A stretch of 35,401 nucleotides of DNA from Streptomyces ipomoeae 91-03 (GTDB lineage: Bacteria; Actinomycetota; Actinomycetes; Streptomycetales; Streptomycetaceae). The notes below the pieces were generated by a model that was given only the letters and a program-made list of their open reading frames with translations, was not told where the DNA came from and did not search any database. The stretch spans positions 1 to 35,401 of the forward strand of contig NZ_AEJC01000626.1 in NCBI RefSeq assembly GCF_000317595.1. Reading direction: 5' to 3'. Both the position numbers and the translations under genes were made by a program. Of this stretch, positions 1-6,804 are shown piece after piece (the stretch's first letter is position 1; each line of letters begins with the position of its first letter).

Positions 1-245
1 TTGTGGTCCGGCTGCACCAGGTGAACATCGAGCCGCACGGCGAGGAAGGCTTCGAACTTCCTGTCAGCGAAGCCCTTGTCGGCCAGGATCACCTGCCCGG
101 CTCGCACGAGGCGGCGCAGGGCAGCGGCGTGGAGTCGATCAGCCGGAGGCTGTCATGCCAGGTCGGCCCCTGCCGGGTGAGCATCTTGATCACCTGACTG
201 ATCAGCGGCCCGGCGGCGTTGAGCTGCTTCTCTGCCAGGTTTGGC
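1..245 (-). pseudogene. IS982-like transposase remnant with internal deletion
   Basis: Two pieces of one transposase are read on the minus strand. The upstream piece, about 98-245, includes the motif IDSTPLPCAAS, resembling the catalytic VDSTPVxC block of IS982-type DDE transposases. The downstream piece, in another frame at about 1-120, reads VILADKGFADRKFEAFLAV, resembling the later (L)ADKGY block. The roughly 60-80 residues normally between these blocks are missing and the frame changes at the junction, so the gene has an internal deletion as well as lacking its N-terminus. It runs off the left edge of the window. It cannot encode an active enzyme. The family call rests on motif memory. 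Confidence 0.7.
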
Positions 246-415
246 GCGCGATGGGTGTAGCCGACGGCGGGGTGGACATGCCGCGGTCGGCCTAATGGCC
301 CCGCACGGCCGATGTGCGGCGGCACTCTGTACGAACTGTGCTCGACGGGGGCACCGTGCCCGTCGCCGGATACGCACGAGTGGCAGCTCAGGGACTTGGG
401 GAGGAGGGTGGGGTC

Positions 416-650
416 ATGGCGGAGGGTGACCGGCAGTCTCGTCGGAGCATGCCCGACCGGTCGGAAGGATTCGGTGAGCGGCTGCTGGGCCTGCTGCTGG
501 ACCGGGCCCACGAGATGCCGCCGCAGCTGATCGCTCCACTGGTCGCGGAGGAGGTGGCCAGGATCGGCGGCCGCGAGGTGTCGATCCTGCTGCAGGACTA
601 CGGACAGGAACTGCTGGCGCCGCTACCCGGCAGGGGATTGATGGTCGGGG
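416..650 (+). pseudogene. N-terminal stub of a SpoIIE/PP2C-type phosphatase regulator
   Basis: An ATG at 416 follows a GGAGGAGGG-like ribosome-binding site. About 78 codons read in a style typical of the N-terminus of streptomycete SpoIIE-domain serine phosphatases with a preceding GAF-like region (FGERLLGLLLDRAHEMPPQL, then VAEEVARIGGREVSILLQDY). Family resemblance stops around 650, where the neighbouring IS1182-type element begins. The phosphatase domain and GAF core are absent, and no continuation is seen beyond the element. Such phosphatases usually act on anti-sigma-factor antagonists, but this stub has no catalytic part. Insertion plus loss of the distal half is the simplest explanation. 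Confidence 0.6.
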
Positions 651-662
651 GGCCCCTCTTGG

Positions 663-2246
663 TTATGGAGTAGCTGGGGTGAGGTGCCAGGTGCCGCTGG
701 TTCGGGTGAGTCCGAGGTTGATCAGTCGGCGGAGGTTGAGGGCGGCGGCGCGGTGGTGGAGCCAGATGTTGTTGGCGATGACGCCGCGGTAGGGGACTCG
801 GCGGTTGCCCTTGGTGACGAGCCAGGCGATGGCGCGTTCGACCGGGGGCCGCCATCTGCGGTATTCGTCCTGCCAGGCGGGGTCGGTGGCAGCCTGGTGG
901 CGGGCTGCGGTGAGCAGTTCGTGCTGGGGGTGGACGTTGAGGGTGCGCCCGGTCTTGGAGGTGGTGCAGCGTCCGCGCAGGGGGCAGTTGGTGCACACGC
1001 GCTTGAACTGGGCGGTGCGGGCGCCGTCGGCTTTGGCCTGTCCGAGGTTGGCGGTGTGTCCGGCCGGGCAGGTCGCGGTGCCGGCCGCCGGGTCGATGTG
1101 GAAGTCGTCGATGGTGAAGCCGCCGGGGATGGCGTGCCGCAGCGGTGGCGGTTTGATGACGAGGGTGTGGCCGTCGGCCTGCAGGTGTGCGCGTAGGTCG
1201 CCGGTGCCGTAGGCGCAATCGCCGAGCACGGTTAACCGCGTGTCCGGTTCCTCGTCGGCGAGCAGGCTGGTGGCGACGGCGGCCTCGTGGTTGCCGGGGC
1301 CGTAGCCGCTGGTGAGAGCCACGGCGGTGAACAGCCCGGTCTCCGGCTCGAGGGAGGCATGCCCTTTGAAGCCGTCCTGGTGGCGGGTGCGGTTTTTGTG
1401 GATGTGGCGCGCGTCCGCATCGACGGTGGACACGGTCCGGTCCGCGATCGTGCGCCGGGCGATGCGCCAGCGGCCGTCGCGTCCGTCGGAGTCCTCGGCA
1501 GGTTCCACGTCCTGGCCCGCGACCAGGGCCAGCAGGCCCACCGCGTTCGCCGCCTTCTCGCCCAGTTCCCGCTCGGGCAGGTGTCCGAGCAGGTTGAGGG
1601 CGTCGGTGACCAGCGCGTCGACCAGCGTGGCGCGGGCGGCCTCGTCGTCCCAGGCGATCCTCGGCTTGCCCGGGTCGGTGTAGTCGTGCGCGCGGCACCA
1701 CTGCGCCGCCGTCTCCTCGCCCCCGGGGACCTCGCGGATCACCCGGCGGATCGCGGAGATGATCTGAGTGACGGTGTCCTGGGTGGCCACCGCGTCGTCC
1801 AGGACGGTGGAGTCCAGTGCCCGGCGGTGCTTGCCCTTGAGGACACCGGTGGCCTTCACGACTTCACGTACGGCCTCAAAGACCCGGTTCGGGCGGGTGG
1901 AACGGCCCAGACGACGGCGGAAGTAGGCCAGAAGCGACGAGTCGAAGGCCATGTCGTGCAGGCCCAGCCCGCAGGCGGCCTTCCAGCGCAGGTCACAGCG
2001 CAGTTCCTGGACCGTCTCGAAGTCCGACAGCCCGTGCAGGGCCTGCAGCGTGATCGCAGCGGCCAGAATCTGCGGGGGCATGCTCGGCCGCCCGTTCGCC
2101 GACGGATACATGTCCGTGAACATCTCCGCCGGGAACAGCGCGCCACGATGCTCGGCCAGGAAGGCGAACACGCTTCCCGACGGGATCAACTCCCGGCAGG
2201 TCTCCCATACATCCGGCCCGACCGTCTCCCCGGCCCATTCCCCCAT
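663..2246 (-). CDS. IS1182-family transposase
   Basis: A 527-residue DDE transposase starting at the ATG whose complement is 2244-2246; the frame stays open 33 codons upstream, through a perfect hairpin, so the upstream in-frame start is less likely. The N-terminus has the usual IS1182 layout (FAEHRGxLFP-like, then MYPSANGRPSMPPQILAAA). The DDE triad can be placed at ALDSTVLDD, GDCAYGTGDL and PPVERAIAWL. A cysteine cluster (VCTNCPLRGRCTT) precedes the final Glu block, as is common in this family. The ORF has no frameshift and may be functional. It moves its own element by cut-and-paste or a copying mechanism; the sequence does not show which. Confidence 0.9.
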   Translation of the reverse strand: MGEWAGETVGPDVWETCRELIPSGSVFAFLAEHRGALFPAEMFTDMYPSANGRPSMPPQILAAAITLQALHGLSDFETVQELRCDLRWKAACGLGLHDMAFDSSLLAYFRRRLGRSTRPNRVFEAVREVVKATGVLKGKHRRALDSTVLDDAVATQDTVTQIISAIRRVIREVPGGEETAAQWCRAHDYTDPGKPRIAWDDEAARATLVDALVTDALNLLGHLPERELGEKAANAVGLLALVAGQDVEPAEDSDGRDGRWRIARRTIADRTVSTVDADARHIHKNRTRHQDGFKGHASLEPETGLFTAVALTSGYGPGNHEAAVATSLLADEEPDTRLTVLGDCAYGTGDLRAHLQADGHTLVIKPPPLRHAIPGGFTIDDFHIDPAAGTATCPAGHTANLGQAKADGARTAQFKRVCTNCPLRGRCTTSKTGRTLNVHPQHELLTAARHQAATDPAWQDEYRRWRPPVERAIAWLVTKGNRRVPYRGVIANNIWLHHRAAALNLRRLINLGLTRTSGTWHLTPATP

Positions 2247-2261
2247 CACCACAACAAAGAG

Positions 2262-2293
2262 TCTGGCCCCGCCGCTCACGCGGCGGGGCCAGA
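2262..2293 (-). terminator. Perfect hairpin in the transposase leader
   Basis: A 14-bp perfect stem (TCTGGCCCCGCCGC / GCGGCGGGGCCAGA) with a 4-nt loop. On the minus strand it is followed by CTCTTTGTTGT and then, 16 bases after the stem, the transposase ATG. It resembles an intrinsic terminator. In this position it would stop transcripts entering the element from the right, a known way for insertion sequences to limit transposase expression from outside promoters. That role is inferred. Confidence 0.6.
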
Positions 2294-2371
2294 ACCCCAA
2301 GATCTTCATGAGTCTTCTAGCCCAACCTTCATAAGGATTCCGCATACTGACAGCTGGTCATGAGTCACTGC

Positions 2372-2386
2372 GGTGATACGATCACC
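2372..2386. promoter_or_regulatory. Dyad in the cvnA upstream region
   Basis: GGTGAT-ACG-ATCACC is a 6+6 inverted repeat about 150 bp before cvnA, in the otherwise gene-free interval 2346-2531. It could be an operator for the conservon operon. No known regulator consensus is recognised, and no -35/-10 pair could be fixed with confidence. Confidence 0.25.
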
Positions 2387-2531
2387 ACGATTGCCGAACG
2401 GACGGATAGGTGCAAAACCGGCACCTCTCGCCAAGGGGGCAGCTTGGGTACGGCCCCGGCATGGGCGACCTCCGGTCTGCGCGAATTGACAGGAATTCAG
2501 TAGCCGGCTTCAGCCGCCTGAAGAGGGTCTC

Positions 2532-3758
2532 ATGACGCAATACATAGAAGATCTGGCGCCTTGGGCTCTCCTTGTCCTAACCCTTGTCGCCGCCATCCTC
2601 CTCGTTGTTCGCCAGCGAGGGGCGGCACGCAGGTTACGACAGGAGATCACCGGGCTCAGAAACCACTACGGTGAGTTGGAGAGCCAGTACTCGGAGTCCG
2701 TCCGGAGCGCCCAGCAGGAAGCCGAGTCGGAGACGAGGACGGCCCTGAAGTCCGCCATGCGGACGCTGCAGGGTCTCGCCGCCGAGCAGCAGCGCATCAT
2801 CTCCGGCCTGCAGCGGAAATACGGCGATTCCGTCATGCTCCAGGACCTCCTGGAGATCGACCACATGAACGCGCAGTTCGGTCGGCGCGCCCAGTCCATC
2901 GCCGTGCTCTGCGAGGGCTGGCTGGGCCGGCACCGCGATGTGGCCTCGGTCTACGACGTGGTCCGCAGCGCGCAGGGCAGGATCCGCCACTTCCAGCGTG
3001 TGCAGATTCTGTCGAAGGTCGACTTCGGGGTCACCAGCCGTGCCGTGGAGCCGGTGGCGCTGGCCCTCGCCGAGCTGCTCGACAACGCCACCAGCTACTC
3101 CAGCCCGGACACCGTCGTCGAGATCAATGTGCGCACCGTGCCCAAGGGTGTCTGCATCGTCGTCGACGACGCCGGTGTCGGTATGAACGAGGAGGAGAAG
3201 GCCAGGGCCGAGAAGCTGCTGACGAGCGAGCGGGCCAGCGGTGTCTCGGGGCTCGGCAACCCTCCGCAGTTCGGCTTCGCGGTGATCGGTGTGCTCTGCG
3301 AGCGCTTCGGCTTCACGGTGTCCGTGGACTCCACCTCGCCCTACGGCGGTGTGCGTGCCGTCGTACTCCTGCCCGACGAGCTGCTCACCAGCATGCCCGA
3401 GCCGAGGGAACCGCAGGCGTCGGGCGAGCCGCTGGAGCGGCGCGAGGTGACGTCGGCCGTCGACCCGGCTGTCGCGTCGTACGAGAGCGGTCCCGCGCCC
3501 TCGCAGCCCGAGTCGCTGACCGACGACGGTCTGCCCCGGCGGCGTCGCAAGCGGCCGATGGCCCTGGTCTCGAACAGCCAGCCGAGCCCGTCCGGTCCGT
3601 CGTCCTCGTCCGGTACCAGGCGCCGCAGCGAGGAGACGGCAGCGCTCATGGCCGCCTTCAAGCAGGGCACCGACGCGGGTCGCGCCACGCATCCGGACAG
3701 CGCCGAGCGGCCGGGTGGCGCCCGTGACACAAGCAGCGAAGGGCACGAGGTTTCATGA
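2532..3758 (+). CDS. cvnA: Conservon membrane histidine-kinase-like ATPase CvnA
   Basis: 408 residues. One N-terminal membrane segment (about 9-27) is followed by a coiled-coil-like stretch rich in Glu, Arg and Gln (about 35-85) and a HATPase_c domain. The N box is ELLDNATSYS and the G boxes are DDAGVGM and GFAVIG, at about residues 175-285. The last 120 residues are Ser/Pro/Arg-rich and probably disordered. There is no long extracellular nitrate-sensing domain, so this is one of the shorter CvnA forms. In known conservons CvnA nucleates a membrane complex with CvnB-D resembling a eukaryotic G-protein system. RBS AGAGGG lies just before the ATG. The stop overlaps cvnB by ATGA, indicating translational coupling. 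Confidence 0.92.
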   Translation: MTQYIEDLAPWALLVLTLVAAILLVVRQRGAARRLRQEITGLRNHYGELESQYSESVRSAQQEAESETRTALKSAMRTLQGLAAEQQRIISGLQRKYGDSVMLQDLLEIDHMNAQFGRRAQSIAVLCEGWLGRHRDVASVYDVVRSAQGRIRHFQRVQILSKVDFGVTSRAVEPVALALAELLDNATSYSSPDTVVEINVRTVPKGVCIVVDDAGVGMNEEEKARAEKLLTSERASGVSGLGNPPQFGFAVIGVLCERFGFTVSVDSTSPYGGVRAVVLLPDELLTSMPEPREPQASGEPLERREVTSAVDPAVASYESGPAPSQPESLTDDGLPRRRRKRPMALVSNSQPSPSGPSSSSGTRRRSEETAALMAAFKQGTDAGRATHPDSAERPGGARDTSSEGHEVS

Positions 3759-4156
3759 ACAACGATCTTTCATGGATGCTTGACAGCGCCTTGGAGATCC
3801 CTGGAGCTCTGCACGCCGTCCTCGTCTCCGCCGACGGTTTGCTGCGGGCCCGCTCGAAGGACGTCGGCAAGGACGACGCGGACAAGGCCGCCGCCGCGAT
3901 GAGCGGTATGCAGTCGCTCAGCCGTTCGCTGGCCTTCTTCGTCGACGGGTCCAATCTGCGCTGGCAGCAGACGCTGATCGAGTTCGACGGCGGCTGGATC
4001 TTCCTGATCTCCGCCGGCGACGGCGCATACCTCGCTGTCTCGGCCTCCCCCGACGTCGACATGGCGGACATCACCTTCCGGATGCAGCAGCTTGTCGGCC
4101 AGTTGGGCAAGGTACTGACTGCTCCCCCTCGTGAGAGCAGTGTGGTACGGCCATGA
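3755..4156 (+). CDS. cvnB: Conservon roadblock/LC7 protein CvnB
   Basis: 133 residues covering a single roadblock/LC7 domain, opening with LSWMLDSALEIPGALHAVLV, the usual start of CvnB proteins. Roadblock proteins act as regulators or GTPase-activating partners of small G-proteins; here the partner is the CvnD-type GTPase two genes downstream. No membrane segment or catalytic site is visible. It overlaps cvnA (3755-3758) and cvnC (4153-4156) by four bases each, so the operon is translated as a coupled unit. Confidence 0.93.
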   Translation: MNNDLSWMLDSALEIPGALHAVLVSADGLLRARSKDVGKDDADKAAAAMSGMQSLSRSLAFFVDGSNLRWQQTLIEFDGGWIFLISAGDGAYLAVSASPDVDMADITFRMQQLVGQLGKVLTAPPRESSVVRP

Positions 4157-4530
4157 CCGATTCCCAGCAGCATGAGCCCGAGGCCGCCGAGTTAGTACGG
4201 CCGTACGTCATCACCGGTGGCCGCAGCCTGCCCGGCGAGCACCAGTTCTCGCTGATCACCCTGGTCACGGCTGCGGCCGACCAGCAGCAGCGGCCTGCCC
4301 GCCTCTCCCCGGAGGAGCAGAACCTGCTGGAGATGTGCGTCGGCGGCTATCTCTCCGTCGCCGAGATCGCCGGGCACATGCAGCTTCCGGTGGGGGTGGT
4401 CAAGATCCTGCTGGCCGCGCTCGCCGAAGGCGGCTATCTCATCACCCGTGCGCCCGTCCCCCGCGCGCCCGTCGCCAATCTGAAGATCCTCGAGGAGGTG
4501 CTGAATGGGCTCCAGGCCAAGTTTGGATGA
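4153..4530 (+). CDS. cvnC: Conservon DUF742 protein CvnC
   Basis: 125 residues, a DUF742 protein. The first third contains LVRPYVITGGRSLP, the signature opening of this family. The rest, from about residue 55, is predicted to form a winged-helix fold (LSPEEQNLLEMC, then YLSVAEIAGHMQLP, then LLAALAEGGYLITR). Its biochemical role in conservons is not settled; it is always between the roadblock protein and the GTPase. Its 3' end overlaps cvnD by 26 bases. Confidence 0.92.
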   Translation: MTDSQQHEPEAAELVRPYVITGGRSLPGEHQFSLITLVTAAADQQQRPARLSPEEQNLLEMCVGGYLSVAEIAGHMQLPVGVVKILLAALAEGGYLITRAPVPRAPVANLKILEEVLNGLQAKFG

Positions 4531-5098
4531 GCGGGCCTACGTCCCGGGCGGCGAGACGCAGACCGCCGTGAAGATCCTGGTGGTCGGGCACTTCGCGGTG
4601 GGCAAGACCACGTTCATCGGGTCGATCTCGGAGATCTCGCCGCTGTCCACCGAGGAGACGATGACCCAGGCGGGGGAGGCCATCGACGACCTCAAGGGCG
4701 TTCAGGACAAGACCACCACCACGGTCGCCATGGACTTCGGCCGTCTGACCGTCAGCGAGCGTGTCGTGCTGTACCTCTTCGGTACGCCCGGCCAGCAGCG
4801 CTTCGTGCAGATGTGGGAGGACATGGCCCGCGGCGCCCTCGGGGCGCTGGTGCTGGTCGACCCCGAGAGACTCGCCGACTCCTTCGCCGTGATCGACCTG
4901 ATCGAGCAGTACGGACTCGACTACGCGATCGCGGTCAACCACTTCGACGGCACCCAGATACGTGACGAGAGGGCGCTGCGCGAGGCGCTGGACCTGCTCG
5001 ACGACACCCCCGTCGTCACCTGCGACGCACGTGACGAGCGTTCGTCGGCCGAAGCACTGATCACGCTGGTCCGCTACTTGATGGACCGCGTCCGTTAG
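4505..5098 (+). CDS. cvnD: Conservon small GTPase CvnD
   Basis: 197 residues, a Ras-like ATP/GTP-binding protein. Walker A is GHFAVGKTT (about 28-36) and the G3-type motif is FGTPGQQRF. The guanine-specificity motif is NHFDG, a conservon variant of NKxD. The ATG at 4505 lies inside cvnC; the N-terminal leader SLDERAYVPGGETQTAVK before the P-loop agrees with other CvnD proteins, supporting this start. It would cycle between nucleotide states under control of CvnA/CvnB. The P450 gene starts 8 bases after its stop. Confidence 0.93.
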   Translation: MGSRPSLDERAYVPGGETQTAVKILVVGHFAVGKTTFIGSISEISPLSTEETMTQAGEAIDDLKGVQDKTTTTVAMDFGRLTVSERVVLYLFGTPGQQRFVQMWEDMARGALGALVLVDPERLADSFAVIDLIEQYGLDYAIAVNHFDGTQIRDERALREALDLLDDTPVVTCDARDERSSAEALITLVRYLMDRVR

Positions 5099-5106
5099 GA
5101 ACAGAC

Positions 5107-6450
5107 ATGAGCCCAGACCCCACCACCCCCGTACCGCCACCCGGCTGCCCGGCCCACGACACCGGCCAGCGGGTGCCGCTGTACGGGCCGGAGTTCGCGG
5201 CCGATCCGGCGGCGTACTACGCGTACATGCGTCACCACGGGCAGACCTCGCAGGTCGAGATCGCGCCCGGCGTGGAGGCGACCCTCGTCACCGACCACGC
5301 GACGGCGCTGCAGCTGTTGCAGGACCCGGGCAACTTCCGCAAGGACGCGCGCCGTTGGCGTGACGTCGCCGAGGGCAAGGTCCGCCCGGACAGTCCGGTC
5401 GTGCCGATGCTGGGCTACCGGCCCAACTGCATGTTCACCGACGGCGCCGAGCACGCGCGGCTGCGCCAGGCGGTCACCGACAGCCTCGCCCACGTGGACT
5501 CCCGCCGGCTGACCGAGATGGTCAAGCGGGCCTCCGAGTACCTGATATCCCAGTTCGCCGGCCGTGGCTCGGTCGACCTGATGAACGACTACGTCAAGCA
5601 GCTGCCGCTGCTCGTGTTCAACGAGCTCATCGGCTGCCCGGCGGACGTCGGCGACCGGGTCGTCTTCGGTATCTCCGGCGTCTTCGAGGGCGTCAACGCC
5701 CAGAAGGCCAACGAGGTGCTGGGGCAGGCCGTGGGAGAGCTGGTGGCGCTCAAGCGGGCCAGGCCCGCCGAGGACGTCGCCTCCTGGCTGCTGCGGCACG
5801 AGGCCCGGCTGACCGACGAGGAGTCCGTCCACCAGCTGATCCTGCTGCTGGGCGCGGGCGTCGAACCGCTGCGCAACCTCATCGGCAACACCCTGCACCG
5901 GCTGCTCACCCACGACCGGTACGCCGACGGCGGTCTGATCGAGGAGGCCATCGAGGACACGCTGTGGGAGAACCCGCCCATGGCCAACTACGCGCCGCAC
6001 TACCCCGCCTCCGACATGGAGTTCGGCGGCACCAAGCTGCGGGCGGGCGACCTGGTCCTGGTCAGCATCACCGCCGCCAACACCGACCCGGCGCTCGTGG
6101 CGGCCCGCGAGACCGGCGGCCGGCGAGCCCACCTGGCGTGGAGCGCGGGCCCGCACGCCTGCCCGTCCAAGGACCTCGCCCGGCTCGTCACCATGACGGC
6201 CATCGAGACCCTGCTCAACCGGCTGCACGACATCGAGCTCGCGGTGCCCGAGGACAGCCTGACCTGGCGTCCCGGCCCCTTCCACCGCGCCCTGGCCGTC
6301 CTGCCCTGCCGTTTCACCCCGCAGGCCGTGCAGCGGCCGACCGCGCCGCGCACGGTGGAGACGCCCGCACAGGCCGACGCCGCCAGGGCGGGCCGGAAGC
6401 CGGAGCGCACCGGCGTGTGGAGCTCCTTCCTGTCCTGGCTGAAGGGGTGA
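5107..6450 (+). CDS. cvnE: Conservon-linked cytochrome P450 CvnE, CYP157-like, without ExxR
   Basis: 447 residues. The heme-binding loop is WSAGPHACPSKDLA with Cys352 as ligand. The I-helix segment LLLGAGVEP (about 247-254) lacks the usual acid-Thr pair. The K-helix motif that is ExxR in nearly all P450s is here E283-D-T-L-W287, so the arginine is missing. Streptomycete CYP157 enzymes, typically found in conservons, are known for this deviation (EQSLW-type). The C-terminal about 40 residues are an Ala/Arg-rich extension beyond the P450 fold. It is the fifth gene of the operon, as in the rar-type conservon where rarE is a P450. Substrate unknown; redox partners are not encoded nearby. Confidence 0.88.
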   Translation: MSPDPTTPVPPPGCPAHDTGQRVPLYGPEFAADPAAYYAYMRHHGQTSQVEIAPGVEATLVTDHATALQLLQDPGNFRKDARRWRDVAEGKVRPDSPVVPMLGYRPNCMFTDGAEHARLRQAVTDSLAHVDSRRLTEMVKRASEYLISQFAGRGSVDLMNDYVKQLPLLVFNELIGCPADVGDRVVFGISGVFEGVNAQKANEVLGQAVGELVALKRARPAEDVASWLLRHEARLTDEESVHQLILLLGAGVEPLRNLIGNTLHRLLTHDRYADGGLIEEAIEDTLWENPPMANYAPHYPASDMEFGGTKLRAGDLVLVSITAANTDPALVAARETGGRRAHLAWSAGPHACPSKDLARLVTMTAIETLLNRLHDIELAVPEDSLTWRPGPFHRALAVLPCRFTPQAVQRPTAPRTVETPAQADAARAGRKPERTGVWSSFLSWLKG

Positions 6451-6463
6451 GGTACGCAACAGT

Positions 6464-6481
6464 CGGCACTTTCCCGGCACT
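6464..6481. promoter_or_regulatory. Direct heptamer repeat between cvnE and the small ORF
   Basis: CGGCACT occurs at 6464-6470 and 6475-6481, separated by four bases, an 11-bp period that places both copies on the same DNA face. Heptamer repeats with this spacing are the layout of SARP-type activator sites, although the sequence is not the usual TCGAG-like one. It lies in the only intergenic gap upstream of the prenyltransferase block (6451-6552). Regulator and function are inferred. Confidence 0.3.
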
Positions 6482-6552
6482 GCATGAAGATTCAACGGTC
6501 GGGGTAGTGATGCGGCGGCATTCGTGGTGACCAAAGAACAAAGGGAGGTGTC

Positions 6553-6804
6553 GTGGACCACATATCCACCGACGCCGCTACTGCTCAAGACCCCACCCTT
6601 ATCCTCCGCTCCCGAGGGCACACCCCCCTAGGGAGCACCGACGCCCAGCCGGGCGTGACCGACCGTGAGTTACCGCGAGACGAGATACCCGCCCAGGTCG
6701 GCGGGTATCTTTCTGTGTACTCCCTGAGTCGTGATCCCCACGGTTCACGGCGTACGGCCGGGCACCCGCGCCCCCACTCCGGGCAACGGCGGGAGCACCG
6801 GTGA
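6553..6804 (+). CDS. Small protein of unknown function, coupled to the prenyltransferase
   Basis: An 83-codon ORF starting with GTG after the strong ribosome-binding site AGGGAGG. It is hydrophilic, has no Cys or Trp, no signal peptide or membrane segment, and its second half is Arg/His/Gly/Pro-rich. Its stop overlaps the GTG of the next gene by four bases (GTGA, 6801-6804), which suggests translational coupling. A terminator-like hairpin lies inside it at 6683-6710. It may be a leader ORF whose translation affects that hairpin rather than a protein with its own job. It does not resemble TnaC, which needs a critical Trp. No family recognised; coding status is moderately supported. Confidence 0.5.
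   Translation: MDHISTDAATAQDPTLILRSRGHTPLGSTDAQPGVTDRELPRDEIPAQVGGYLSVYSLSRDPHGSRRTAGHPRPHSGQRREHR
6683..6710 (+). terminator. Attenuator-like hairpin inside the leader ORF
   Basis: AGATACCCGC and GCGGGTATCT form a perfect 10-bp stem with an 8-nt loop, and the stem is followed by TTCTGT. This is an intrinsic-terminator layout about 90 bp before the prenyltransferase start and inside an open reading frame. It could be an attenuator controlling the downstream gene, or the old terminator of the conservon operon. Confidence 0.5.

Larger units (their letters stand above)
655..2345. mobile_element. IS1182-family insertion sequence
   Basis: The element consists of a single minus-strand transposase with short flanks. 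Its left edge is placed near 650-660, where the phosphatase resemblance ends and the transposase stop codon (663-665) begins. The right edge is uncertain. One imperfect inverted match pairs the left end (TTATGGAG near 663) with a copy near 2316-2333. Another pairs CTCTTGGTTATGG at 656-668 with the complement of about 2250-2264, but that would place the end almost on the transposase start. No clear target duplication was found, so a post-insertion deletion is possible. Confidence 0.65.

Noticed and set aside
598..1701. Long minus-strand ORF (367 codons) inside the IS1182 transposase
   Set aside because: It is an out-of-frame shadow of the transposase, made of Arg/Pro/His runs with no family character.
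6553..6804. RiPP precursor peptide
   Set aside because: There is no Cys, no leader/core pattern, and no maturation enzyme nearby; the neighbours are a prenyltransferase-tryptophanase and a conservon.
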